Below are positions 34,794 through 42,258 of a stretch of 43,487 nucleotides of DNA, one piece after another. The notes under the pieces were generated by a model. The model had not been told where the DNA came from. It saw nothing but the letters and a program-made list of their open reading frames with translations, and did not search any database. Each line of letters begins with the position of its first letter. The first letter of the stretch is position 1. Source of the stretch: Thiodiazotropha sp037384445 (GTDB lineage: Bacteria; Pseudomonadota; Gammaproteobacteria; Chromatiales; Chromatiaceae); the NCBI GenBank assembly GCA_037384445.1, contig JARRNY010000017.1, forward strand, positions 1 through 43,487, in the 5' to 3' direction. A program made the position numbers and the translations under genes.

Positions 34794-35894
34794 ATGATCC
34801 GCCCCGCTGTTGTCGAGGATCTGGATCAACTGGAACAGCTGGAGAACAGCTGTTTCACCAGCGACAGGCTTTCACGCCGTCAGCTACGCTACCTGTTGAC
34901 CAAGGGTAAGGCGAGTCTGCTGGTGGAGGCGGACTCGGCTGGGCAGGATCTGCTGGGCTATGTGGCGATACTTTTCAGTAAGGCCACCTCGATGGCTCGG
35001 CTCTACTCGATTGCGGTACATCCCGAGCGACAGGGAAAAGGCGTCGGCAGGCGTCTGCTGGAGGCTGCCGAGGAGACCGCGTGGGAGCACCAGCGCGCCT
35101 ACATGCGAGCGGAAGTGCGAAAGGACAACGAGCCCTCGCTCGCCCTGTTCACCCGGCTGGGTTACCGGCGTATCGGTGAGTGGCATGACTACTATGAGGA
35201 TCATATGGATGCCTGGCGCCTGGAGAAGCGCTTGCATCCCGATGTCACTCCCCCGCTGAGAGAGGTCCCCTACTATCAGCAGACCCTTGAGTTCACCTGC
35301 GGCCCGGCGGCCCTGATGATGGCCATGCACGCCCTTGATGACTCGCTGCCGATGAATCGTACGCTGGAGCTGCGCCTGTGGCGCGAGGCGACCACTATCT
35401 TCATGACTTCGGGCCACGGCGGTTGTGGCCCCTATGGGTTGGCCTTGGCGGCGGCTGGTCGTGGCTTCGCAGTCGAGGTCTATGTCAACGATACCGGAAC
35501 CCTGCTGGCCGACACCGTACGCAGCAAGGACAAGCGCGAGGTGATGCGGCTGGTACAGGAGGAGATGCTGGAGGAGCTGGCAGAGCATGACGTAGCGATT
35601 CATCATGGCGCCCTCTCTCTCGATGAGATCGAGGCGCTGCTGCGAAAAGGGCAGATGGTGCTGGTGCTGATCAGCTCCTGGATGATCTACGGTGAGCTCG
35701 AACCCCACTGGGTGGTGATGACCGGCTTCGACGACTACTTCGTCTATATGCACGACCCCTTTGTCGATGTGCCGCTGGGCGAGACACCTACCGATTCCAT
35801 CAACATGCCGATTCAGAGGGAGCAGTTCATGCGTATGGCGCGCTATGGAAAGGCTGGCCTCAAGGCGGCTATCGTTCTGGCGAAAGGCTCATGA
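34794..35894 (+). CDS. GNAT acetyltransferase fused to C39-type peptidase domain
   Basis: The 366-residue product from ATG 34794 begins MIRPAVVEDLDQLEQLE, the usual GNAT start; longer starts at ATG 34755 or TTG 34728 add an unconserved tail. The GNAT domain (1-145) shows the acetyl-CoA loop RQGKGVG (79-85). The C39-like cysteine-peptidase domain (about 155-360) has C169 in FTCGPAALMMA, H305 in EPHWVVMTGFDDY and D321 in MHDP. Together with the ATP-grasp gene that overlaps it (ATGA), it forms a recognised amidoligase-type pair proposed by comparative genomics to make or modify a peptide. It could N-acetylate and cleave the product of the ligase. Confidence 0.88.
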   Translation: MIRPAVVEDLDQLEQLENSCFTSDRLSRRQLRYLLTKGKASLLVEADSAGQDLLGYVAILFSKATSMARLYSIAVHPERQGKGVGRRLLEAAEETAWEHQRAYMRAEVRKDNEPSLALFTRLGYRRIGEWHDYYEDHMDAWRLEKRLHPDVTPPLREVPYYQQTLEFTCGPAALMMAMHALDDSLPMNRTLELRLWREATTIFMTSGHGGCGPYGLALAAAGRGFAVEVYVNDTGTLLADTVRSKDKREVMRLVQEEMLEELAEHDVAIHHGALSLDEIEALLRKGQMVLVLISSWMIYGELEPHWVVMTGFDDYFVYMHDPFVDVPLGETPTDSINMPIQREQFMRMARYGKAGLKAAIVLAKGS

Positions 35895-37363
35895 GTGATT
35901 TTCTGCTGATTACCGATAAAGCCGGCGACTGGCCCAATGCGCCGGACGCTCTACCGATGGTCACCGCCAAGTCCTATCTGACCGATCCCCAGTGGGCCGG
36001 CAGTAAGGGGCTGCGGGTGGTCAACCTCTGTCGCAGCCAGCGGTATCTCGGTGTGGGCTACTACTGCTCCCTGCTGGCGGAGGCGCGCGGTCACAAAGCA
36101 ATCCCCAGTGTGCGCACGATTCAGGACTTGAGTCATCGCGCGATCTACAGTCTCGACACCGAAGATCTGAACCAGCGGGTGCAGCGTATCCTCGGGCGGC
36201 GCAAATCCGGTATGGATACCACGGCGTTCAAGATCCACATCTGTTTCGGGCAGTCCGAACTGGTGAATCTGCAACCGGTGGCGCGGGAACTGTTCGAGAT
36301 GTTTCCCGCTCCTCTGCTACAGGTGGAGTTTCAGCTCAAGGGGGACTGGCGGATCGCCAGTGTGCGTTCGCTACCGCTGAGCGCGCTTAGCGAGTCGCAA
36401 CGGGAGATGCTGGGCGAGGCGCTGATCGCCTATCTGGGCAAACGCTGGCGGCGTCCCAAGACGCGCAGCGGTGGGCGCTATGATCTGGCCATTCTCTATG
36501 ATCCCGAGGAGAAGATGTCGCCCTCCAACCGCAAGGCGATCAACGCCATGCTCAAAGCGGCGAAGAAGCTGGGCATGGAGCCGGAGCTGATTCAGAAGAG
36601 GGACTTCGGCCGGCTTGCCGAATTCGATGCCCTGTTCATCCGTGAGACCACGCGCATCGATCACCATACATACCGTTTCGCGCGCAAGGCCGCAGGTGAA
36701 GGCATGGTGGTGATCGATGACCCGGAGTCGATCCTGCGCTGCACCAACAAGATCTTTCTCTCAGAGCTATTGCGCACCCATCGCGTGGCCACCCCCAAGA
36801 GTGTGGTGATCCGCCCCAATTCCCTGGATGACCTGGAGCAGCAGATCCCCTATCCCATCGTGCTGAAGATTCCCGATGGGGCCTTCTCCCTCGGTGTTTA
36901 CAAGGTGGAGGACCGCGCCGCCCTCAAGCAGACAGCGAAGAGTCTTTTCAAACGCTCCGAGCTGTTGCTGGCGCAGGAGTTCACGCCGACCGAGTTCGAC
37001 TGGCGGGTGGGTATCCTCAACCGGCAGGCGATCTATGTCTGCAAATACTACATGTCGGCAAGGCACTGGCAGATCGTCAATCACGCGGCCAAGGGCAAGT
37101 CGCGCGAGGGCGATGCGGATACCTTCGCCGTCGAGGATGCCCCGCCCCAGGTGGTGAAGACCGCCCTCAAAGCGGCCAACCTGATCGGCGACGGGCTGTA
37201 CGGTGTCGACCTTAAACAGATCGGCAACAAGGTGGTGGTGATCGAGGTCAACGATAACCCGAGTATCGATGCGGGGGTGGAAGATGCCGTACTCGGCAAT
37301 GCGCTTTATGAGACGATAATGGGCGAGTTCCTACGCCGGCTTGAACTGCACAAGCGGGTTTGA
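35891..37363 (+). CDS. RimK-family ATP-grasp ligase with RLAN N-terminal domain
   Basis: The 490-residue protein has an RLAN domain (about 1-195, RVVNLCRSQRYLGVGYYCSLLAEARGH split here) and a RimK/ATP-grasp domain (about 200-485). Visible ATP-grasp residues are VLKIPDGAFSLGVYKV, the ATP-binding strand LLAQEF, DWRVGILN and the Mg-binding VIEVNDNPSIDAG. RimK-type enzymes ligate amino acids such as Glu to peptides or proteins; the substrate here is not known. It starts inside the stop codon of the GNAT-C39 gene (35891-35894), so the two enzymes are co-translated. No short precursor-peptide ORF is evident next to the pair. Confidence 0.9.
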   Translation: MSDFLLITDKAGDWPNAPDALPMVTAKSYLTDPQWAGSKGLRVVNLCRSQRYLGVGYYCSLLAEARGHKAIPSVRTIQDLSHRAIYSLDTEDLNQRVQRILGRRKSGMDTTAFKIHICFGQSELVNLQPVARELFEMFPAPLLQVEFQLKGDWRIASVRSLPLSALSESQREMLGEALIAYLGKRWRRPKTRSGGRYDLAILYDPEEKMSPSNRKAINAMLKAAKKLGMEPELIQKRDFGRLAEFDALFIRETTRIDHHTYRFARKAAGEGMVVIDDPESILRCTNKIFLSELLRTHRVATPKSVVIRPNSLDDLEQQIPYPIVLKIPDGAFSLGVYKVEDRAALKQTAKSLFKRSELLLAQEFTPTEFDWRVGILNRQAIYVCKYYMSARHWQIVNHAAKGKSREGDADTFAVEDAPPQVVKTALKAANLIGDGLYGVDLKQIGNKVVVIEVNDNPSIDAGVEDAVLGNALYETIMGEFLRRLELHKRV

Positions 37364-37689
37364 CACTGCCTGCCGTCGATAGATGTCCCAGCCGGAAGCG
37401 GTGGGAATTTCATTATTTGCACCAAAAACGGAAATACAGCTAGACTCGACCACGCAAAACGACAGATTGTCGGGCATGGATTTGATGGATTGTTGCCGAA
37501 CTGCGAAGCTGGACCGCATCAGCAAGGAGCCTCACCTCTCGCGCTATCTATTGGCGCCATCTGATTTCCCGTTCGATACACGCCTGGACCTCCCGGAGCG
37601 CGATGGTTGTCCTGCGCGAGCATGCTTGGATGACCCCGTACTCTTTGCTTCGAGCAGCGCAGAGTTGAAACCTCGTTTTGTGACCTCGG
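37364..37689. other. Intergenic region after the ATP-grasp gene
   Basis: Contains a forward open frame of 105 codons (37383-37700) without ribosome site or domain signature, which overlaps the next gene's start; I do not call it. No terminator or promoter stands out. Confidence 0.35.
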
Positions 37690-38280
37690 ATGTTTGGTAA
37701 GGAACTATGTCACGATTCGAAACCATCAAGAAAACACAGCGTGCTGTCTCTGCCGAAGCGCTGTCTTGTCCTGTGTCTCCTGATTTTCTGTACGCTTGGC
37801 GACGCCTCGGCAAAGCAGAGGGCGATCGACTTTCAACCGACTGCTGATGAAAGGGAGGCCGGCAGTGTCATCCTCGAAAAGCAGAGACATTTGAGGGTTG
37901 TCGGGAGCGACCAGCTGGAAGAGACCGATCGGGTGCTCATCGCCGTGCTCGATGAGCAGGCGGCATCGGATTATCGTCAAATATCGATTCACTACAACGC
38001 CTTCTACGAAAGGGTGGAGTTGCTCTATGCGCGTACCATCACCCCGAGTGGAGAACGGCTCGACCTGTCGAGCGATGCTGTGCAGGATAAGTCTATATCG
38101 CAGGGGCCTGTCTATGATGAGCTTAAGGCGCTGACGTTCTCTCTGCCGGCGGTCAAGCCGGGAAGCTATATTGAGTACGGCTATCGGATGGAAAGCACGA
38201 AACCGGTCGTTGAAGGCTACTGGTTTCGTTCGATGGGTGTCCTGCATTACCAACTGCATTACCATTCAATCGAAGTTTAG
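37690..38280 (+). pseudogene. DUF3857 transglutaminase-type gene truncated after its N-terminal domain
   Basis: This 196-codon frame has a signal-type segment (CLVLCLLIFCTLGDASAK, about 25-42) and a DUF3857 domain (about 60-190: YNAFYERVELLYARTITPSG, then LPAVKPGSYIEYGYRMEST). Proteins with this domain normally continue through a transglutaminase core to about 600-650 residues. Here, right after GYWFRSMGVLHYQLHY, the frame runs into the antisense of the SMI1 gene's final codons and stops at 38280. So the rest of the gene has been replaced. The first ATG is used; GTG 37741 is an alternative. It is very likely inactive. Confidence 0.7.
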
Positions 38281-39288
38281 CGAGAGTCCGCCTTCCTCCA
38301 AGGTGTAAGTGATGCGACACCTGCTCCAGAGGGGTGTCTCACCTGAGGTTGCCAGATCATTGGCCGTCGCTGTTGCCAAGTCGCGTGCCGACTGCAACAA
38401 GGTGGGGGTACTAGAGTGTGTGAGGGGGAGGCTATCTGCACGCTCAGCCGACAAGAGACAACAATCCAGACTACCGCCATCAAGTTCATTTGAGAAAGCC
38501 AACTCGAGTTCATCCCAACCCTTCGGCAGGGTGTCGAGCATTGTTGTCTCTATCAGGCCCTTGACCTCTTCAAACAGTTCCCAGGGGGTTTTGGTCGCAG
38601 AGACGCTGGGTGCTGTCTGCTTGTGACTCGATGCGTCTTGCTCAAGGTTCTCCTTGTTTGGGGAATGAGTCGAAAACAGTGTTTTCAAGGCATCGAAAAA
38701 ATGGCTCGAAGAGGGATGCAGAGTGTTGAAGCTCTTGCCGTCCTCATCTTCCTGCCGAATCTCAAAATTCCCAGACACAAGCTGAGAGACATACCACTCT
38801 ATAAATGCCGGAAAAGATTCTGCCAGCACATACTTGGCATCTTCATCCCGGCCGAAATTGATGACTTGGCCTGGTGTGCCACTGATGTCGGGATCGAAAT
38901 CGAGCCCCAGATAGTTGCCGCCGAAGTCATAAGCAAAGGGAATCCACCGAGGATTGGCGAAGAGCGGTTTTACCCTTCCCTCAGGGTGGGAGCTACAGAG
39001 CGTGCTCAGGTCTGATATTTCCGCTTCGCTAACGCCATCGGTTTGGTTACTCAGGTATTCCCAATGCTGCTGTACCTGTTCAAGGGAAAGAAACATCAAG
39101 CCGTAGAATAGCCCGGGTCCGTCGTGCTGTCCGTTGTGTAGGCGATAGAACTCACGCAGTGCATCGGGTAGACGAAGGCCGATGACATTTTCAATGTTAA
39201 GCAGTTGTGACTCGTCTGCGCCTTGGTGTAGGCCTTTGAGAGTTTCAGGGAGGTGAGCTTCAAGCCATTCAGAAAGCTGATTATTCAT
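38266..39288 (-). CDS. SMI1/KNR4-family protein (possible immunity protein)
   Basis: The 340-residue protein has an N-terminal SMI1/KNR4 domain (about 15-175: LRLPDALREFYRLHNGQ, GLFYGLMFLSLEQVQQHW, WIPFAYDFGGNYLGLDFDP). A linker with many polar residues follows, and a C-terminal domain (about 230-340) starting TPWELFEEVKGLIETTML and ending EEGGLSLNFD is unassigned. SMI1/KNR4 proteins in bacteria are often immunity proteins of polymorphic toxins. No toxin gene is present; only a 50-codon frame lies just upstream in the same direction. Its 3' end overlaps the truncated DUF3857 gene by 15 bp, marking a junction. Lower GC than the flanking core. Confidence 0.8.
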   Translation of the reverse strand: MNNQLSEWLEAHLPETLKGLHQGADESQLLNIENVIGLRLPDALREFYRLHNGQHDGPGLFYGLMFLSLEQVQQHWEYLSNQTDGVSEAEISDLSTLCSSHPEGRVKPLFANPRWIPFAYDFGGNYLGLDFDPDISGTPGQVINFGRDEDAKYVLAESFPAFIEWYVSQLVSGNFEIRQEDEDGKSFNTLHPSSSHFFDALKTLFSTHSPNKENLEQDASSHKQTAPSVSATKTPWELFEEVKGLIETTMLDTLPKGWDELELAFSNELDGGSLDCCLLSAERADSLPLTHSSTPTLLQSARDLATATANDLATSGETPLWSRCRITYTLEEGGLSLNFD

Positions 39289-39315
39289 ATGGTTTCCAAT
39301 TTCTGCCCATCGAAA

Positions 39316-39468
39316 TTATTGTTCCTCATCACCAAAGGTGCGTAGTTTGTCTGCTGTAGAGAGTGATATGAAGTCAACTATATTGATCGGCAGCGTCATG
39401 TACAAGCTGTTGCGGAAGGTATTCCTAACGCCACATAAGTGGGTGTCGCTGGCTTGTTTATGAATCAT
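39316..39468 (-). pseudogene. Short frame upstream of the SMI1 gene, possible toxin C-terminal remnant
   Basis: A 50-codon frame (MIHKQASDTHLCG... ending FISLSTADKLRTFGDEEQ) stops 27 bp before the SMI1 start on the same strand. The frame is closed at its 5' side by a stop 13 codons farther up. Position and the sensible C-terminal-like composition fit the leftover end of a toxin gene displaced from its immunity gene, but I recognise no family and it may be chance. Confidence 0.3.
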
Positions 39469-39604
39469 CAAGGAATGATAGATAAATGAGTTATGTTGTC
39501 TGTTCTACGGTTTCTTTAGCGAGTTGGGTTTGTACGTTCTCTTCCGTTCCTGAGAGGTCAAGATTCTGATTTATTTTGTAGGAGAGATATAAGGCATGAA
39601 ATAG

Positions 39605-39892
39605 AAAAGTGAGGAACTCTCAGGTTTTCTGTCGACGAACATCCGCAATTACTGGGAAACGGCGCTTTACGACTATTACATGGACAGACGAACGGCTGAA
39701 GAGGTCGTAGAAGTGGCTGGGGACCTCTGCCAAGAGGTGGAGGCGCACTACTATGTCGGGATGAAGGAGTTGGTGACGGGACGCAACGGACGCGCCATGC
39801 AGGAACTCAATAAAGTGATTGAACTGAACCTGCCTCAATATCATGAGCACCATTTGGCGAAGCGTTCACTGCAGCGTCTTAAGCTGGAATGA
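39605..39892 (+). pseudogene. C-terminal remnant of an NlpI-like TPR protein
   Basis: An open frame (ATG at 39680 is the first start) reads NYWETALYDYYMDRRTAEE, AHYYVGMKELVTGRNGRAM and LNKVIELNLPQYHEHHLA. This matches the last TPR repeat of NlpI-type lipoproteins (E. coli NlpI: FYLGKYYLSLGD...). The preceding codons end at a stop (39602-39604) and the remaining 200 or so residues, with signal peptide, are missing. It is a broken gene fragment. Confidence 0.5.
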
Positions 39893-40070
39893 CTTGAGCG
39901 GAGTATCCTGGCATTTATCCAAAAAATTGTTCTCAAATAGCCGGTGTGCAGTGGGGGCTCTGTCTCCGATCAGATGCAACGGCGCGGGTGTTCGGGGCTC
40001 TATAGTTGGCAGCGCAGAACTGTCTGAAGCGGGTTACAACCCCATTGCCGAAGATGGCCCTACTGATCTG

Positions 40071-40194
40071 CTCTACGGTTTCGTGCCAATCTGGGGTTCG
40101 CATCTAACATCGGTTTAGGCAAAACTATGCCGTAAACGACATGGATCAGGAGGGTGTCTCGGTTCTCTCATTCGATCTGTCGTTGCGATTCTGA
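40071..40194 (+). pseudogene. Frameshifted tail of an outer-membrane beta-barrel protein
   Basis: A C-terminal barrel strand with the terminal aromatic, VLSFDLSLRF followed by TGA (40192-40194), lies in one frame (YAVNDMDQEGVSVLSFD). The preceding strand-like FRANLGFASNIGLGK is in a second frame, and TDLLYGF in a third. Two small indels would join them into one polypeptide. The stretch 39893-40281 otherwise holds no gene. This is a relic at best, and the reconstruction is my inference. Confidence 0.35.
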
Positions 40195-40281
40195 CGGTTT
40201 AAACGTGGTTATCGATTGTTTGCTGGCGTTGTCTGTAAAAGTGTGTTGTTCTCATGTAGACACCTGTCGAGATCATTTGCC

Positions 40282-41133
40282 ATGCAACGCTACAGCATTC
40301 TTCATCGCACCTATTACAACTATCCTGACGCGGTAACGCTTGGGCCGCATCGTTTGCGTCTGCGGCCACGTGAGGACCATGAACTGCGCATCGAGTCCTC
40401 TTCCCTCGATATTACGCCGGAGGCGGAGCTGCACTGGCAACGCGATGCGGAGGACAACTCGGTGGCGATTGCGACCTTCGCGCAACCGACCAACCAGCTG
40501 GTGATCGAGAGCAAGGTCATTATTCAGCAGTACAATGAAGCCCCGCTCGACTTTCTGGTGGCCGACTATGCGGTCAATTTTCCGTTCGACTATTCAGCGG
40601 CTGATCTGGCGGTACTCGCCCCTTATCTGTTGAGCGCGGAGCAGGTACCCGATGCGGCACTGAAAGCCTGGGTCGATAGTATCTGGCAGCCGACTGAAGG
40701 CTTGCAGAGTTACGAATTACTGTTGCGCTTAACCGGCCACATCAATCGAACCCTGGGCTACCAGGCGCGCGAGGAGCCGGGTGTTCAGACCTCATCACAG
40801 ACGCTGGCGCTGGGTACGGGATCATGCCGTGATTTCGCCTGTCTGCTGATGGATGCGGCGCGCTATCTGGGGTTCGCTGCCCGCTTCGTCAGCGGTTATC
40901 TCTCAGCACCCCCCTCACCCAATAACTACGGCGCCACCCATGCCTGGACCGAGATCTATCTGCCCGGTCCCGGCTGGAAGGGATTCGATCCCACCACCGG
41001 CGAGGTGGTCGGTGGCGATCACATCTCGGTGGCGGTGTCCCGCGTGCCGGATGCCGTCCCACCGGTCGAGGGCACCTATCTGGGGTTGGCAGGTTCCCGG
41101 CTGGAAGTCGGGGTCTGGGTCACGCTGTTGTAG
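40282..41133 (+). CDS. Transglutaminase-like cysteine protease family protein
   Basis: The 283-residue product from ATG 40282 (MQRYSILHRTYYNYPD) has a beta-sandwich N-terminus (about 1-85; BTLCP-type, RLRLRPREDHELRI) and a transglutaminase core (about 150-260). Catalytic triad motifs are present: Cys in GTGSCRDFACLLMDA, His in ATHAWTEIYLP and Asp in GFDPTTGEVVGG. Relatives occur in proteobacteria, often alone or with circularly permuted ATP-grasp and alpha-E proteins, and may act as cytoplasmic amidases or transglutaminases on peptides. A longer start at 40216 adds a cysteine-rich tail without support. The 3' side abuts a 45 bp relic. Confidence 0.88.
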   Translation: MQRYSILHRTYYNYPDAVTLGPHRLRLRPREDHELRIESSSLDITPEAELHWQRDAEDNSVAIATFAQPTNQLVIESKVIIQQYNEAPLDFLVADYAVNFPFDYSAADLAVLAPYLLSAEQVPDAALKAWVDSIWQPTEGLQSYELLLRLTGHINRTLGYQAREEPGVQTSSQTLALGTGSCRDFACLLMDAARYLGFAARFVSGYLSAPPSPNNYGATHAWTEIYLPGPGWKGFDPTTGEVVGGDHISVAVSRVPDAVPPVEGTYLGLAGSRLEVGVWVTLL

Positions 41134-41178
41134 GCTCTTGCCGTCATCATCCTGCTGCCGAATCTCAAAATTTTCCGA
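41134..41178 (-). pseudogene. 15-codon relic of a second SMI1-type gene
   Basis: On the minus strand, these 45 bp translate to SENFEIRQQDDDGKS. The SMI1 protein encoded at 38266-39288 contains SGNFEIRQEDEDGKS (38731-38775). I count 39 of 45 identical bases, with six scattered differences. It is a remnant of a divergent paralogue, not a recent duplicate. Confidence 0.65.
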
Positions 41179-41184
41179 CCCAAT

Positions 41185-41321
41185 CCGAATGGTACTTACC
41201 TAAGCAATTATTCGGTGCGGCAAGCCGCACCCTACCCGGAAGTAAGTCGTAGGGTGCGGCTTGCCGCACCGCTGTTCTTTAACCAATCCGGGAGATTTCG
41301 CTTGAGTAAGTGCCATTCCGG
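41185..41321. repeat. MITE/REP-like palindromic element with inverted ends
   Basis: Left end CCGAATGGTACTTACCTAAG (41185-41204), right end CTTGAGTAAGTGCCATTCCGG (41301-41321), inverted relatives. Inside lies a perfect 22 bp inverted repeat, arms 41214-41235 and 41249-41270, each arm itself a hairpin (GGTGCGGC-aa-GCCGCACC). Total about 137 bp; no coding sequence. Its ends resemble those at 24175-24194 and 24229-24248. Confidence 0.7.
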
Positions 41322-41327
41322 CCTAAC

Positions 41328-41396
41328 CCGAATGCTACTTAGTTAAGGGTGTTTGGGGTGTTATCCAACGCCTTATGGTGGGGCCCTGCCCCACCA
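41328..41396. repeat. Second repeat element, left end plus hairpin
   Basis: End motif CCGAATGCTACTTAGTTAAG (41328-41347), then the hairpin TGGTGGGGC-cct-GCCCCACCA (41376-41396), identical in sequence to that at 7944-7964. No inverted right end is visible before the Usp-like gene, so the copy may be partial. Confidence 0.65.
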
Positions 41397-41466
41397 TTCA
41401 ATCGCCAATCCGCATCTGAACAACGATCCCGGCACGATCATCGCGTTCCCGGGCGAAACATTCGTG

Positions 41467-42258
41467 CTAGCGCACGACGACGACCGGATAGGGCAACCCT
41501 TTGAGACGCTGTCTCATGGTTTGACCTTGCAGCAACTCGCTCGATTCGCTGATCATCAGCAGGTCGCAGGCGGCTGCCTTGAGATGGGTGGTCAGGTTCG
41601 CCGGGTCTTTGTCGGAGAGTGGCAGCAGGATGTTGTGGTGTTGCGGATCGATCTCCGCCAGCCGCTGTGCCATGGCGGTGTCGTTTGCCGGCATGCTGCC
41701 TGGCAGAAGAAACAGGATCAGTTGAATGTCGGGTTTGCGGCTCAGTTCGCTGACCGCCTCCAGCAGTTGTTCGGCACGCTTGTCGTCATCGAGAATGACC
41801 CCGAGCTTCAACGGGCTGGTCGCCAAGGCTCCTGCCTTTTTTGTGGTGGGATAACGGCTGGGGGTGGGGGCGTTGAGGCGTCCCAGCAGCAGCATTGGCG
41901 ACTCCAGGGCGAGCTCCTGCAGATCGCTGTCAAACTCACCGCGCCAAACGCGGAAACTCCAGCTCAGTCCGGCCCGGTTGGCGGAGCTCTCCAGGGCCTG
42001 GCGGGCCAGCCTGGCCATGGCTCTCCACTCCTTTACCAGCCGGGTGGCGTCGAGGGGTTCCTCGGTAAAGCTATCGCGCTTGAGTTCGCGCAGAAAGGGC
42101 AGGCCGGTGAGGCGGTAGAGGGCGGCATCTTCGACGAACACCCCCTCCAGTTCGGCTTGCAGTTGAGTGGCGACGCGGGCACCCAGTTCCAGCAGTCGCT
42201 GACTCTGCGGCTTGTCGTGCAGCACTACCGTAAGGCGGCGGATGGTGGGGTGGTTCAT
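41467..42258 (-). CDS. Universal-stress-protein-like, two-domain protein
   Basis: This 263-residue protein has an N-terminal Rossmann-like half (RRLTVVLHDKPQSQRLLELG, LQAELEGVFVEDAALYRLTG) and a C-terminal half (LKLGVILDDDKRAEQLLEAV ... CDLLMISESSELLQGQTM, then LPYPVVVVR). The end VVVVR after a 'LL..S' element is typical of the Usp fold. It lacks the ATP-binding G-x2-G-x9-G(S/T) signature, so nucleotide binding is doubtful. Its start overlaps the stop of the Lon-family protease (ATGA, 42255-42258), so the two work together or are co-regulated. Confidence 0.7.
   Translation of the reverse strand: MNHPTIRRLTVVLHDKPQSQRLLELGARVATQLQAELEGVFVEDAALYRLTGLPFLRELKRDSFTEEPLDATRLVKEWRAMARLARQALESSANRAGLSWSFRVWRGEFDSDLQELALESPMLLLGRLNAPTPSRYPTTKKAGALATSPLKLGVILDDDKRAEQLLEAVSELSRKPDIQLILFLLPGSMPANDTAMAQRLAEIDPQHHNILLPLSDKDPANLTTHLKAAACDLLMISESSELLQGQTMRQRLKGLPYPVVVVR

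Noticed and set aside
34884..35753. 289-codon reverse frame over the GNAT-C39 gene
   Set aside because: Shadow of a gene with complete catalytic motifs.
37383..37700. 105-codon forward frame
   Set aside because: No ribosome site or recognised domain; overlaps the DUF3857 start.
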